Shown here one piece after another: positions 38,125 through 49,160 of a stretch of 64,000 nt of DNA. Within the stretch, counting starts at the first letter, position 1; every line of letters starts with the position of its first letter. The position numbers and the translations under genes are program-made. This DNA is from Sphagnum compactum (lineage: Eukaryota; Bryophyta; Sphagnopsida; Sphagnales), in contig OZ234497.1 of NCBI GenBank assembly GCA_965153455.1, forward strand, positions 9,300,001 to 9,364,000, given 5' to 3'. A model generated the notes under the pieces. The model saw only the letters and a list, made by a program, of their open reading frames with translations, had not been told where the DNA came from and did no database searches.

Positions 38125-39344
38125 ATGGCTAACGCAGTGGCATCGATGGCCGGTCTCCGCGGAGCTTCTCAGGTGGTTTTGGAGGGAGCTTTTGTTATCT
38201 CGTCCAACACGCGTGTTCCTAGTAGGAGCAACAGTAGCGGCAGAAGAGTCGGTGCCTCTGGAAAGCCCGGTGTAGTTGCCGTCCGGGCGCAGCAGAGTGA
38301 AGATGGGGAGATTTCTGCCCAGAGTCGTCGCTCTGTCCTGGGTCTACTGGCCGCTTCAGTCGCTGCCTCGGCTTTGGTGAAGGAAGCGCAAGCCGCGCCT
38401 ACCTTGATCAAGATAGAAGGCCCTCCTCCACTATCTGGCGGTCTACGTACGTCTTGACGTTGCCCTTCAGAGACTCATTGTCTTTCCTTGTTGCCATATT
38501 ATGAATCTTCTCTGATGGTAGCCTTATTTGAAGACATGGAGATTGTGCACACGTATCAGGCCTTGAGAGCCTTCATCATGCTGATGTATATTGTTCTTGG
38601 GGGTTTGCTTTTGGCTTTCATCTTGCGTTTGAAAGCGCTCTCACTAGATTTATGCACACACCTCTTCTGATGTGTTGACATTTTGGGGAGACTATAACAG
38701 CCGGTACTGATAATGCTGACGAAGCACGAGACACGGACCTCCCGCAGAAACAGCGATTCTTCATTCAGTACTTGCCCCCGGCTGCGGCAGCGAAACGTGC
38801 CAAGGAAGCTGCCGACGCCATTGTGGGTGTGAAAAGCCTTATCGATAAGAAGGCGTGGCCTTATGTGCAGAACGGGCTTCGTGACTATGCCGGATCTTTG
38901 CGCTTTGACCTGAATACTATCATTAGCTCGAAATCCAAGGAAGAGAAAAAGTCCCTGAAGAAAATCACAGCTAGCCTCTACGATTCGCTCAATAAAGTAC
39001 GTTTCATGACTTGATGTGCAAGGTCCCTCCTCGCTTTGTTGCTGTCCAATAATTGCAGTGCCAAACAAACAGACATGCTCTCATCATTATTGAAGTTCTT
39101 CATTTCATCACCAGCTGCAAGGCTATCAGGAACTCACAATTCATGTTTCCACTCAGACATAGCATTCTAAGAATCACTGCACGTTTGTACTTCACCTGAT
39201 ACAGTCAATCTGACGCAGTGGCATTCTTGCCTTTTTTTGTTGCAGTTGGATTATGCAGCCAGGTCAAAGAGCCCTTCAGATGCGAGCAAGTACTACACAG
39301 AGACTGTTGGGCTGCTCAAGGATGTCATCACCAAAATAGCTTAG
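38125..39344 (+). CDS. PsbQ: PsbQ, oxygen-evolving enhancer protein 3
   Basis: PsbQ is an extrinsic protein of photosystem II on the thylakoid lumen side that stabilises the water-splitting Mn/Ca cluster. Three exons join in phase: 38125-38446, 38701-38996, 39246-39344, giving 238 aa. The N-terminus MANAVASMAGLRGASQ is a Ser/Arg-rich chloroplast transit peptide. A twin-arginine lumenal signal follows (RRSVLGLLAASVAASALV, Arg at residues 68-69), with a likely cleavage after AQA at residue 90. The mature part (~148 aa, family-typical) starts APTLIKIEGPPPLSGGLPG and includes ARDTDLPQKQRFFIQYLPP, VKSLIDKKAWPYVQNGLR, DLNTIISSKSKEEKKSLKK and LDYAARSKSPSDASKYY. The start at 38125 is the first ATG in frame; an upstream in-frame TTG is not needed. 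The gene appears intact. Confidence 0.97.
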
Positions 39345-40569
39345 GTTGGTTTTCCAAAATATGATTGTAAATGTGCTGTTGCAGTTGCTAATTCTATGCT
39401 ATTTTCAGCCTGCTTAATCCTCATCATTACAGTTGAGTTTGTACTTGATATTCATGACTCGAACTTCATTCAAGTGTGGGGGTGGGGGGTGGGGGTGAAC
39501 CAACCCATTTTTGCTGTTGGGAATCCTGGTTTTGAACATTATCAAATGCACAAAATTCCACATTCTCATATGTGTCACAAAGCACACACCTATCTACATG
39601 ATGTAGAAACGCACAGGGCAAAGCGGTGTTCAATCACTCTTCTGCCACAGAGCTTAGCATCCAACTGGTTTTGGAAAATAGGCTGCTGTTATGACTGACT
39701 TTGCATCTTGTCCTTGAACATTCAGATTGCGTTGAGCTAATAATACACTGTTAAACCTGTTGCATACTCTGTCCAAGACATTCTACTTTGCTGCTTTCCC
39801 AGTGTTGAAAATGAAACTGATATTCCACCACTTGCTAGGCAGCTTGATTCTCTAATGTAGTAGGGTCTAGATTTGCACCTCATTAGATAGTCTACAGCTT
39901 GGACTGTGACTGAGATGGTTGAGTAGCATTTGAAATACAACAGGGCAATGGAAGGTCTTTATTAGCATAGAATTAGAATTGCAGCCATAGAAACCTCCCT
40001 CTAGACTCCAACAAATTGTGTGACATACTTGAAACTTCTTAAAACTTTAGGAAGCAGATTCCACCCTCCCCTTCTCCGTCCTCTCTTCGTCTGATTATTG
40101 CACATCTGGAACATTCTTTCTTGAGATCCTGATTTCAAGGAACAAGAAAAGGGGGCTCAGGAAGACACCCTTAGACCTATGACAGAAATATCATCAGAGG
40201 TAAGTAAATATATTCCGTCCTTGTGAAAACCTCTTCATTGCAGAGGTTTGATCCTGAGACAACTTTGCCCATACCAGATCTGAAATTGGCATCATGGATG
40301 GATGCAAAGAGAATTACAATATCCCCAGACCATAACAATGAGAGAATGAAGCTGACAACATCAACATCTGGTCTAATTCTAAATTCTACACTTGAAGTTG
40401 ACCAGATTCCCTACTGAGCAAACAACCATGCACTATTGTTCCTATTGCTGATGGATGCTTGTTATGATAAACTTGGAGTTTGATTGATCAACAACATAAT
40501 AAATACACCCACCACCGACCCTTCATGGCTGTGCAAAAGAATCAGAAATATAATAAATTTGTTTCTCTT
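39345..40569. other. Spacer between convergent PsbQ and the DnaJ copy
   Basis: The PsbQ 3' UTR probably occupies the start of this segment. A G-rich GGGGTGGGGGGTGGGGGT run is at 39478-39497. No exon or RNA gene is supportable; short frames are not conserved-looking. Confidence 0.5.
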
Positions 40570-41624
40570 TCAGCAAGCTGCTCCTCCCAACAGCCTCTTG
40601 AAGCCTGCTTTCTGCTCTGTGGTGAGCCTGATCGGAAACTTGATATCAAAATTGATCCTCAAGTTGCCTCTCCTCCCAGGCGCTTTGGAAATTGGCATTC
40701 CCTCCTTGGGTGACAGCTTCTCATAACCAGGACTGATCACATCCAGGATGGAGATGTTAAGCGTTCTACCATCAAGGGTAGTGAGAGATATGGTGGTACC
40801 TGTAAGAGCCTCCACCAGGGGTAGCTTGTGCACCACAATCAGGTCGTTACCATCTCGTTTAAACACATCATTGGCTCTCTCATCTATCACAAACACAAGG
40901 TCTGCAGCAAGGAGATTGGGTTGCTCATTTCCTTTCTCAGGAAACGTGATCTTGGTGCCCTTCTTCCAGCCAGGCTTCACCAGGCTCGATGGTTAGAATA
41001 TCTTCACCAGGCATTGTCTTGCCGCTTGCATCTGCAATGGTTCTTGAGATCTTCATCTTCCGGGTCGAGCCTTTGTACAGTTCCTCTAGGCTGCACTGCA
41101 GTTTTTCCAGGCTGCTGCTGCTGCTGTGTCATGTGCGAAGGTGGTCCTTTGCTGAAAGTACAGATCGTCTGTGTTCTATCTGTACTAGTGCGAAACGCAT
41201 TCTCACCTCCACCGAAACCCCCGAGCATGCCATCGGCGAAGGACCCTCTTGATGATCTACCACCTCCCATGCTAGAGAACGGGCTTGCGCCACCGAAAAC
41301 TCTGCAAAGATATCTTCTGCATTCCTTTGGTTAAAGCTAAAGGCGTTGGCCGCGCCACTGCCAAATCCTTGCGCTGCTGCACCCGTCCTTTCAAGCCTTC
41401 CTTTCAAGCCTTCCTCCCCTTCCTGATCGAAAATTTGCCTCTTCTGTGAATCGCTCAGCACCTCATATGCCTCCGAAATATGTTTGAACTTCGCCTGTGC
41501 TTCCTTCTTATTAGTAGGATTCTTATCAGGATGCCACTTCATGGCCAACTTCCGGCATTTTCTTCAGCTCATCTTCCGTTGCCGTCTTCCCGACCTTCAG
41601 AATGTGGTAATAATCGATTCCCAT
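40570..41624 (-). pseudogene. DnaJ class-B (Sis1/DNAJB1-like) co-chaperone copy, frameshifted
   Basis: Intact members are cytosolic Hsp40 co-chaperones that stimulate Hsp70. The copy starts at ATG 41624 (MGIDYYHILKVGKTATEDEL) and keeps the J-domain HPD motif (MKWHPDKNP), a Gly/Phe-rich region, the C-terminal peptide-binding domains (EELYKGSTRKMKIS, GWKKGTKITFPEKGNEQP, LVEALTGTTISLTTLDGR) and the end GFKRLLGGAAC. The total length (~350 codons) equals a normal member without introns. At least four frame breaks are seen: a 2-nt loss near 41553-41559 (before RKLAMKWH), a 1-nt loss in an A run at 41296-41299, a shift in the CAG repeat near 41111-41131, and a 4-nt gain near 40985-40995. Neighbouring genes have none, so assembly noise is unlikely to be the whole cause. 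An intron-less, broken copy suggests a retro-pseudogene, but no poly(A) tail or flanking duplication was identified. Confidence 0.85.
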
Positions 41625-44600
41625 GATCTCCTCCTCTCCCCCCTACGCACCGTAAGCGACAACTTTTGCGCTGTTACGCTTCTCCCTGCTAATGTTACCC
41701 ACCCCTTCGTTATCCCTTCTTGTTCATAGCCCTTTCCTCTTGCTCCGGCTCTTCCACTTGTCTAACCTGTATTCCTCATGTCCCGTGTATTCCTCTCCAC
41801 TTCGTCTCCTCCTTCGTCCTTACCTCCTCCTTTCTTTCTCCTACTATCATGTCCACACTTTTCCTTGCAGCTTTTCTTCACACAGCTCTATTTATTTTCC
41901 CATCTGTTGGTTCTCCCGATTGAGTTTATTCATTATATGGTTTCTGCGAAGCAACTCGCCTCCTCCACCACGATATAATGAAAATAGCCTGCAAGCAACA
42001 AACGCGACAAGGTGACGCACAACAAAGGCATTGGGGAGGCGAGAAAAAGAGACCCCGCCGATCCTTGTCCCGTCCGAAGCTTTCGTGAGATTCCACAGGA
42101 CAGCCTTCATCCTCAAGGTTTAGGGTTTAGGATTTGAAGAGCCACTTTACATGATGGTCCAGGGTCCAAAATCTCAGGGACCAATTTAAAACAAATTGAA
42201 TCCTTGAATTGGACCCTTCTTCACATTAATTTTTATTTTTTTAATTTTTTAAAAAAAAGTTAGAATGAGTGTGTTTAAAGGCGTAGGGTCCAATTGGAAA
42301 AAATGTGCGATTCACATGCGAAAGGATTAGGTTGACATTTTATTTTATTTTTCTTATTTTAATTTTTATGCTTCTTGCTTCCTATTACAATGGATGAACA
42401 TACACACAAGATACTTGTGATTCTGGTTTTAACTATGACAATGTATCGAGTCATTGCTATTTTTTTCTTTTTCTTTACTTTGTTTTCAAATTCTATATCA
42501 TTCCATTCAAGTTTCAGATTTTTTTTTTAAATCAAAATTTTATCAAAACAAGAACAACTAAGGTTTCAAATAAATTGGAATTTATCTTGTTTCTTTGCAT
42601 TTTTAACAAATTCAAATTTAATTTTTATTCATAGTGCAATTAAATAATATTTTTCCATCCATTCAATTTTTTTCAATCCTTTCGTTTTTTCCATTTTTCT
42701 CTATCATCATTATTACAATTGCCTTTTCCCTTGTTGCTCTCTTTTTTGGGAAGGAGAATTGGTTTACAGATTTCTTGTAAATCAGTATCTCCTTGAACTT
42801 GTGAAAATAGGCACTTCAACCTTTCAGTACCAAAACTTTTTGTCTTTAATTTTTAAACATTTTCATTTTGTACATTTGCAAGAGTTGAAAATGCACTCCT
42901 TCAAGTAGAAACCTTGTGCTCTCAACAATGTCTTCAATCCACAAAATGTTTTTCATTCTTAGACAATCTCAAATTTAAAAAACAACCTTGAACCTTAGCT
43001 TACATCTTGGTTTTATATCTTGGTTCTCTAAATCATGAGCTCTCCTTTTAATTTTGTTGATATGAACCAATTGAATTTCCCTACAAAATGATGTCATGTA
43101 AATGTGACTTCAAATTGGCTTGAATTGGTTTTGGATCCTCGTTTAAAGGCCTTGGATCCAATTTACAACTCTTGACCAATAGGATTGTTCTATTTTGTTG
43201 GACCTCCTTTAAACCTTTGTCTAAAGTGCCCTTTAAAAAAAAAGTTAATAACTCATTTTTTTTGTGAGACCTATTAGAGCAGTAACTTTGCAATAACTTC
43301 ATTATAATTTACAACCTTTCAGCCTTTAAGAAAATTAACAATAAAAAAGTGAGAAGGAAGTGAATAAAAAACAAATTTATAACAAGCTCTTCATTCAACT
43401 TTAGGATTACACAAGTTGTTACAAATTGATAATTCATTCTTGATTTCTAACTTATTCTTAAATAGAATGTGAACATCTCAAATGTAAATATTACGGTAGT
43501 TTAGGAATGCATGCACAGGATCATCATCTCATGCATATGTTAGCTCTACCATAATTGAGGTGAACATCACATGCAATGAAATACTTAATTAATCTTAACT
43601 CAAATGTTTTATAATTTTAAAAATTAAATGCTTGAAACAAAAACATCTAAAATAAAAATAACTTGGTCAAAATAATTTGATAGAATAGAATTTCTTTTTT
43701 CAATAAAAAAATCATTTAATATGGTGTGTTGTGACCTAAGGGCTTTGCATTTAATTTTGCCTTTATAAAAGTAGTTGTGTTTGGGTGGTATACATTATAT
43801 ACCTAGTGAAGCTATTGCTTGAGTAGACATGAAATCCCTTTAAACACAAATTTTTTTTAAAAAATCATTTTATTCTCCAAATAATAATTTTGAAGGCAAT
43901 TGAAAAGTGCAATGTTTCTTTGTAAACCAGAATTTCCCTCATTTTTTGGACTACTTTTTGTTAAAAATCATGCAACTAAGACAAAATATTGGAGTGTTGT
44001 TTTTTTTCCTTTTGGTACAAAAATTAACTATAAAAAAAACATTGATTAGGACCATGGAATTAGTCCCAAGCCCTCTAAACTACACAAACCCCATATTTTC
44101 TAGCTATATATATTTTGTGTTGTGACTACTTTCAACTTATGTCTTTATAGAAATAAATTGTCATTTGAACTTTTTAATTCCCTGAAATTTATAAGAAACA
44201 CGGAACTATGTAAGTAACTTTAATCTTATAACCAGAATGTTTCACATCAATTTAAGATCACCCAAATCTCGAGTGGAATCTGTCCAAGAAAGAACAAAAA
44301 GGGCTCAGCAAAAACCTCTTGTGAGGTCCAGAACTATTTCTCAAAGGCCGAGACTTCTAACAGAAAAGGAGCAATGTGGCCCCCCAGTTCTTCACAAAGC
44401 AGTGCATTCACACTTTTCATCCAACTCAACTTTGACCTACTGTAAACATTACTCAGAGGCCCAAACTGAGGCACTCAAATTTCACCATTTGTCAGATTTA
44501 TCCTATTATGTAATGGCTTTATAAAGGACATTGGTGTGAAAGGGACAAATCTCAATTTATCTCTGTTGGGTCATCCAGATTGCTGCAAAGAAAGTATATG

Positions 44601-44631
44601 CAACCGATTCCGGAGTTCAACGAGCACCCTG
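41625..44631. other. Upstream of the DnaJ copy, then AT-rich spacer
   Basis: From 41625 to 42120 the sequence is C/T-rich on the plus strand, like a promoter/leader of the minus-strand DnaJ copy. It contains a telobox-like TTTAGGGTTTAGG at 42119-42131. This makes the idea of a purely processed copy less simple. From 42140 to 44200 the DNA is A/T-rich with no gene. The last part (44200-44631) is probably the RRP8 3' UTR. Confidence 0.5.
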
Positions 44632-47036
44632 TCATCGCTTCTTGTAGATACATGGCTTCAGATCTGGCCAATTGATCGCCTTCGTTGCACTCTTCCCTCC
44701 CTGCCAAACATCCGTCACTTTATCAGTATAATTGTAGCCAAGAGTGAGATAGTTTACATTCAGTCTCATATGCAAGATGAATTCAAATATTTCCGGCAAG
44801 GTCTAATGCTAGGAAAGCATGCCAGCTCCAAATGTGAGGAAGCCATTGAAGACTTAAAGATCAGTTGCCATCCAAAGTAGCTTTATAACTCCTTGTACAG
44901 CAATCTGCTGATGGAGAGTGCTAAGTGCAAACAGAGAGTGCAATCTGTGTTGCACCAGCAACGTTAACACACTATCAGCTATTCAGGAGAAAAGGTCAAT
45001 ATACTGTTAACTATTCTCATATCAGTCTACAAGAAAAGATAGTGATTTGTCCTCACAAAACATTTTGTAACTTTCTCAATTGTGAGAACATCAGTGAGAT
45101 CTAGTTCAACAGAGGAGGGTGCAGATTGGAAATCAACCATTTTCCACCAACATAGTCAGTTTCATGAACCTCCCTTAACCAGGCACTTTATACATGTTTT
45201 CACTGCCACTGCTGGAGTAATGTGTACATGCTTTTCAATTGATGTAGCACATCCTGGCCATTACATTATTGGTGGTACCAATCAATTTTATAATGTCCTG
45301 AAAACAGCTCACTCTTGTGCAATAACTGGATCCAATACATGTGTCATTCCAATTCCTACAGGCGCACCTCTATTTGGCCTCTATTTGCACTCTGGCCTAG
45401 GTTCCGTCTACACCAAAAATATCTCTGAAGATATTTTTCCTGTCTGAAAGATAGAGGACCTTGGCAATCCATGTATAAACTTGACTCTGTTAACACATCA
45501 TACAAACAAGCTGGAGTGTAGGAACAAGTGACGACTACAAAAGAGGACACAAAAATAAGCTATCCAAGAGAAGTGGTGCACCTGTTTTTGAAGGTAGAAC
45601 ATGACAAACATTCTGTTGTTGAGGTCCTGCTCATGCAAGATAAGTCAGTGGCAAATAAGCAAAGTAATATCAATCTACAACATGGAATAAACATCAATCA
45701 AGCACTTAATAGGCTTCAAAACTTGAACAGAAAAGATGTTTACTTCAAAGTTTGCTCAATCAATTCCTTCTCATGATGATGGTCCTGCTACCATTCAAGG
45801 ACCATCTTCCTTTTAACCTTCCCAAACTGCTACTACAAAATGGAGACCATGATCAGGCCAATCTTCATGAGAGTTAAGGGCTGGCAGGCCCCTTCATCTA
45901 TTTCTTGGATTGTGTTAACAGGCTAAGACCTTCCAAAGATAAACTGCATGAAACCAAATAAGAGATGAAACCTGAGATATTAGTGAGAAGCCCAGCCCCT
46001 TGAGTGCTTTTACAAAGTCAGCAGAGTCAGCACCACCTTTGGCAGCATCAAACCGACTCTTCACCTCAGCTATGAGCAGCACACCTCTGCTCAAATAAAG
46101 ACCTCAAAGAATGAGCATTGACAAGAAGTATACAGAAAAAGCCAAAACACAGCCTTCACAAAGGCATCCAAGAGTCTGGAGCAAAGGGCATCATTCTCTT
46201 GCTCTCTTCCCATCAAAATCTCAGTCTTATACCTGCCATTGCTCCCAATCCACTACTCTTGTATTCCTGCTCCTTAAACACATTTTCCCCTAAACATACA
46301 AAAAGGAGCAAGAGAAGCCTGAGAAGCAAGCTGCAGTGATCACCAAAACACCTCACCTAATCCTCACACTACAGCAGTACAAACCATAGTTAGGCAAAAC
46401 CTGATTTTGAGAACTCGATATGCCTCTTTCAGAAAGCTGGAATAATCCACTCCCATCAGTGACAAGCAGAAAACAGCAACATCAATGGATGCTGTCTCCA
46501 AGGGAGTCTGGTACAAGCAACAGAGGCTTTGCATGACTCTTAATGTCCATCCAACTTGGTCATGTTGTTCTGGAGCTGACTCTAGAAAGTTTAAGAAACC
46601 AGGAGAATAGAGGCAGAGAGGGAACTCACATGTGCCATGTTGCAGGCAATGACAGAGTCATCACAAGCAACGAGGTCGAGGGAAAACACCTTGTTTTTGA
46701 CAGCTTTCGCAAGTTGTGCATCCCCTAGTGCAACCAGTTCAAACACTTCCTTCCATGAGCAACATAAGATCCCTGGCACAGGGTTCACTCTCCACACTAT
46801 ATACACTGTGGAAGAAGAATTTGCAGGCTGTCACAGAAATCAGTTCCCATCACATTCACAACTTAACATAGCCTTGGGCACTAATGCACATAAATGAAGA
46901 ATGATCATGAAGAACACAACATACTGAAGTCATTTATGTCTGGCTTGGAGACAGAAACAATACGAAGAAGACCACTCTTTTAATAAGCTTGTGACCACAG
47001 ACCCTGCAAAAAGTTTCGATGGAGCTAGAAGAGACT

Positions 47037-47070
<34 letters not shown>

Positions 47071-48631
47071 CACAACCAAAGTCGGCAACAACCAATTTGG
47101 GACTATGAGCTTTGAGCCAGTCCACAATTACTTGAACTGGCTGCTGAGGCCAGTGAGACATCTGCTCTTGATACCCTGTGTGATACTGTGCACCATAGCA
47201 AACAAAAACACTGTCAAACAAATTCTACCCAGGTGCCATAAAGGTTCACCAGCAAAAGCAGGTCATAGCCTCCCTGTTCCAAAAAATAATTCAATATATT
47301 CAACGTGAAAAGCAAGAAAAAAATGGAGCAGCACCGGCAGAACTGAACAAACTCACCATCTGAAAAGCACCAGAGTCCTTCTGGAAAAGCTTGAAAGCAT
47401 CTTCACCTCTGGCCAGTAAGAGTCACAGCAGTCAGTGCTGTCACATCAACTCTTGGAGACAAAGTGCTTCCCTCTTCATCTTTAAATCTATTACAGTATT
47501 CAGAACTCACTCAAATTGAGCCCAAAGTGAAAGCTGATTGCTTAATGTCTTAAGGCCCAAGCACCTAACACAGAATAGGCAGTGTAGTAATGTTTCTGCA
47601 GGGAAAGATGGCACAAAAATCCATCTAGTTTCTACACTTTCCAGATACCTATGAGCCCTTAGTTCCATATGAGCAAATGTGTCAAGAAAATATGCTCAAA
47701 CTCTCAAGAGACATGTAATCTGTCAAATACTGCAGATTTTGAACTCAGATTCACACACCTGCATGACTTGTTGAGGTACTGCAATACTGACAATCTTTAG
47801 AATATGACACAATGGTAAAACAGTCTCAGCCAGAATTGCACCTGCATGTGTAAAGAGTTTCATTGAGCATGCGAAACTGACCCCCTTTAAGCCTAGCACG
47901 CATCTGGACAAAGCAAATTTCAGCGGCGTCAATTCCACATTCTTCCTCCTGGGAAAGACAATCTCGAGAATGATTGCTGTACCAGTTTTGTTGAATATTT
48001 TTAGTTACATGTTTTGTTTGCTGAGGGAATAGTGATTTGGCCTTTTAGCTATTTTCCTTACACATAATTCACAAACTGGAGCTTAGCATTGGCGTGTGCA
48101 GAGCTTAAGAGTACCATACCTTGTCCAGGAAGCTGCTGGAGTTCGAGATTCTTGCTTTCTTTATTGCAAAGAATTTCCCGAAAACAAATCGCCTCTCAAA
48201 AGACATAATACAAAAAAACTGGAACTTAGCATTGGCGTGTAGTGAGCTTGACAGTACCATACCTTGTCCAGGAAGCTGCTGGATTTGGAGATTCCTGCTT
48301 GCTTTTGCGAAGAATTTCCTGAAAACAAAACCCCTTTCACAGTGGCCTCCAAGGTGCTAGACTTCTTCTTCGCACTCGAATTTTCTCCTACCTTGACGGA
48401 CTTCTCTCTCGAGCATATCAATTGCTTCTCCCTGCCAGATCTCTCGTGCTCATGTTTCACTGCTTTCTTTTGCTTTGAATTTCGCAAACTCCCATCTTCA
48501 GCACCATTTTCTCCCCACTTCCTCTTCATTTTCTTCTTCTTCTCCTCTGACCTCAACGTCACCATCTCACTCAGCTTCCTCTTCATTTCCTTCTTCCCTG
48601 GACTCAAAGTCTCCATCTCTCTCTCGACCAA
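44632..48631 (-). CDS. RRP8: RRP8, nucleolar rRNA m1A methyltransferase
   Basis: RRP8 methylates an adenine (m1A) of large-subunit rRNA in the nucleolus using S-adenosylmethionine. Nine exons join in phase: 48263-48631, 47842-47903, 47357-47408, 47071-47185, 46630-46724, 46401-46507, 45972-46086, 45582-45626, 44632-44700, giving 342 aa. Residues 1-123 are a lysine-rich tail with nuclear-localisation-type clusters (KKKKMKRK at 31-38). The methyltransferase domain follows: [39 protein letters not shown] motif [15 protein letters not shown] (~193-206), KVFSLDLVA (acidic residue ~216), [53 protein letters not shown] and the end [12 protein letters not shown]. The last exon was found by this C-terminal motif, and its phase fits. 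Intron 1 contains a duplicate of the exon-1 end. The start at 48631 is the first ATG of the open exon. The usual SGW before LLIAEV is replaced by RGV. Confidence 0.93.
47039..47067. repeat. (GA)n microsatellite at the RRP8 intron-4 donor
   Basis: A (GA)14-15 run on the plus strand is, in the RRP8 transcript, a CU tract starting 4 nt inside intron 4 (donor GTAC then CTCTCT...). Length changes here would leave coding sequence untouched but lie directly beside the 5' splice site. Confidence 0.9.
48064..48340 (-). repeat. ~142-bp tandem duplication spanning RRP8 exon-1 end and donor
   Basis: The segment at about 48064-48190 is a diverged copy of about 48206-48330. Both carry ACTGGA(G/A)CTTAGCATTGGC, AGTACCATACCTTGTCCAGG and AAGCTGCTGGA followed by the GATTC(T/C)TGCTT region. 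On the minus strand the downstream copy holds a second donor (AAG/GTATGG at 48120-ish) and a damaged exon piece with a TAA stop. The functional copy is the upstream one, since its frame is open. Confidence 0.8.
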
Positions 48632-48711
48632 TACGTCGACTGTAAGTCAGTCCTCAGCCAACGACAAACGTCACGCACGCCGGTAGCGCACACAGCAAGA
48701 AGGCTTCCGAG

Positions 48712-48770
48712 CCCCTAACCCTAATTTCTCCATTCCAAGGCTTCAGAGATCCCTAAACCCTAACCCTAAT
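48712..48770 (-). promoter_or_regulatory. Telobox cluster upstream of RRP8
   Basis: CCCTAACCCTAAT (48712-48724) and CCCTAAACCCTAACCCTAAT (48751-48770) lie 80-140 nt before the RRP8 start codon. Telobox clusters are a known mark of plant ribosome-biogenesis promoters, which fits RRP8. Function here is inferred. Confidence 0.65.
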
Positions 48771-48913
48771 TTCCCTGTTTTGATGATACCCGCCTCAACC
48801 ATGTTGTGTGGTTAAGTGATTAAAAAATAACTTAATAAATAAAAGCTGGCGAATTTTGTGTAGGATAAAAAAGCTTACAAAGTAAGGGCCTACGTCTCAA
48901 GGCCGAAGTTCAA

Positions 48914-49036
48914 CTCTATGTATAGGAGAAGGGCCTGAGTACAGGCCCTTTCATGATTTGAGATTACCGGCCTGGGGAACAGGTCGAAAATTGCGGAACG
49001 GCCTGTACTCAGGTCCTTTTCCTATGTAAAGGAGAG
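48914..49036. repeat. Imperfect inverted repeat (~30-bp arms)
   Basis: The left arm (about 48918-48947) and right arm (about 49000-49032) are inverted copies with a shared exact core CCTGAGTACAGGCC and about 50 nt between them. The left core is itself partly palindromic (GGGCCTGAGTACAGGCCC). It may be a small foldback element or the ends of a MITE. Confidence 0.65.
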
Positions 49037-49067
49037 CAGGGATTTGTTCACTTTTTAGAAATAGTGA

Positions 49068-49160
49068 CAGGCTGGCTGGTACCTTTCACTGGTCAGAAGA
49101 TCCTAATACAGCCTTACTGGTACCTTTCACTGGTCAGAAGATCCCAATACAGCCTGGCTG
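49068..49160. repeat. Two-copy tandem repeat, ~44-bp unit
   Basis: CTGGTACCTTTCACTGGTCA followed by GAAGATCC(T/C)AATACAGCCT occurs twice in a row, with a partial third start (GGCTGTTACCTTCCACCG). Confidence 0.85.

Noticed and set aside
40480-41334. Plus-strand frames opposite the DnaJ copy
   Set aside because: They are antisense shadows of a conserved coding sequence.
44236-45447. Plus-strand frames of 95-121 codons
   Set aside because: They overlap the RRP8 last intron and 3' region, and no motif or splice structure supports them.
48264-48686. 140-codon plus-strand Phe/Ser-rich frame
   Set aside because: It is the antisense shadow of the lysine-rich RRP8 exon 1.
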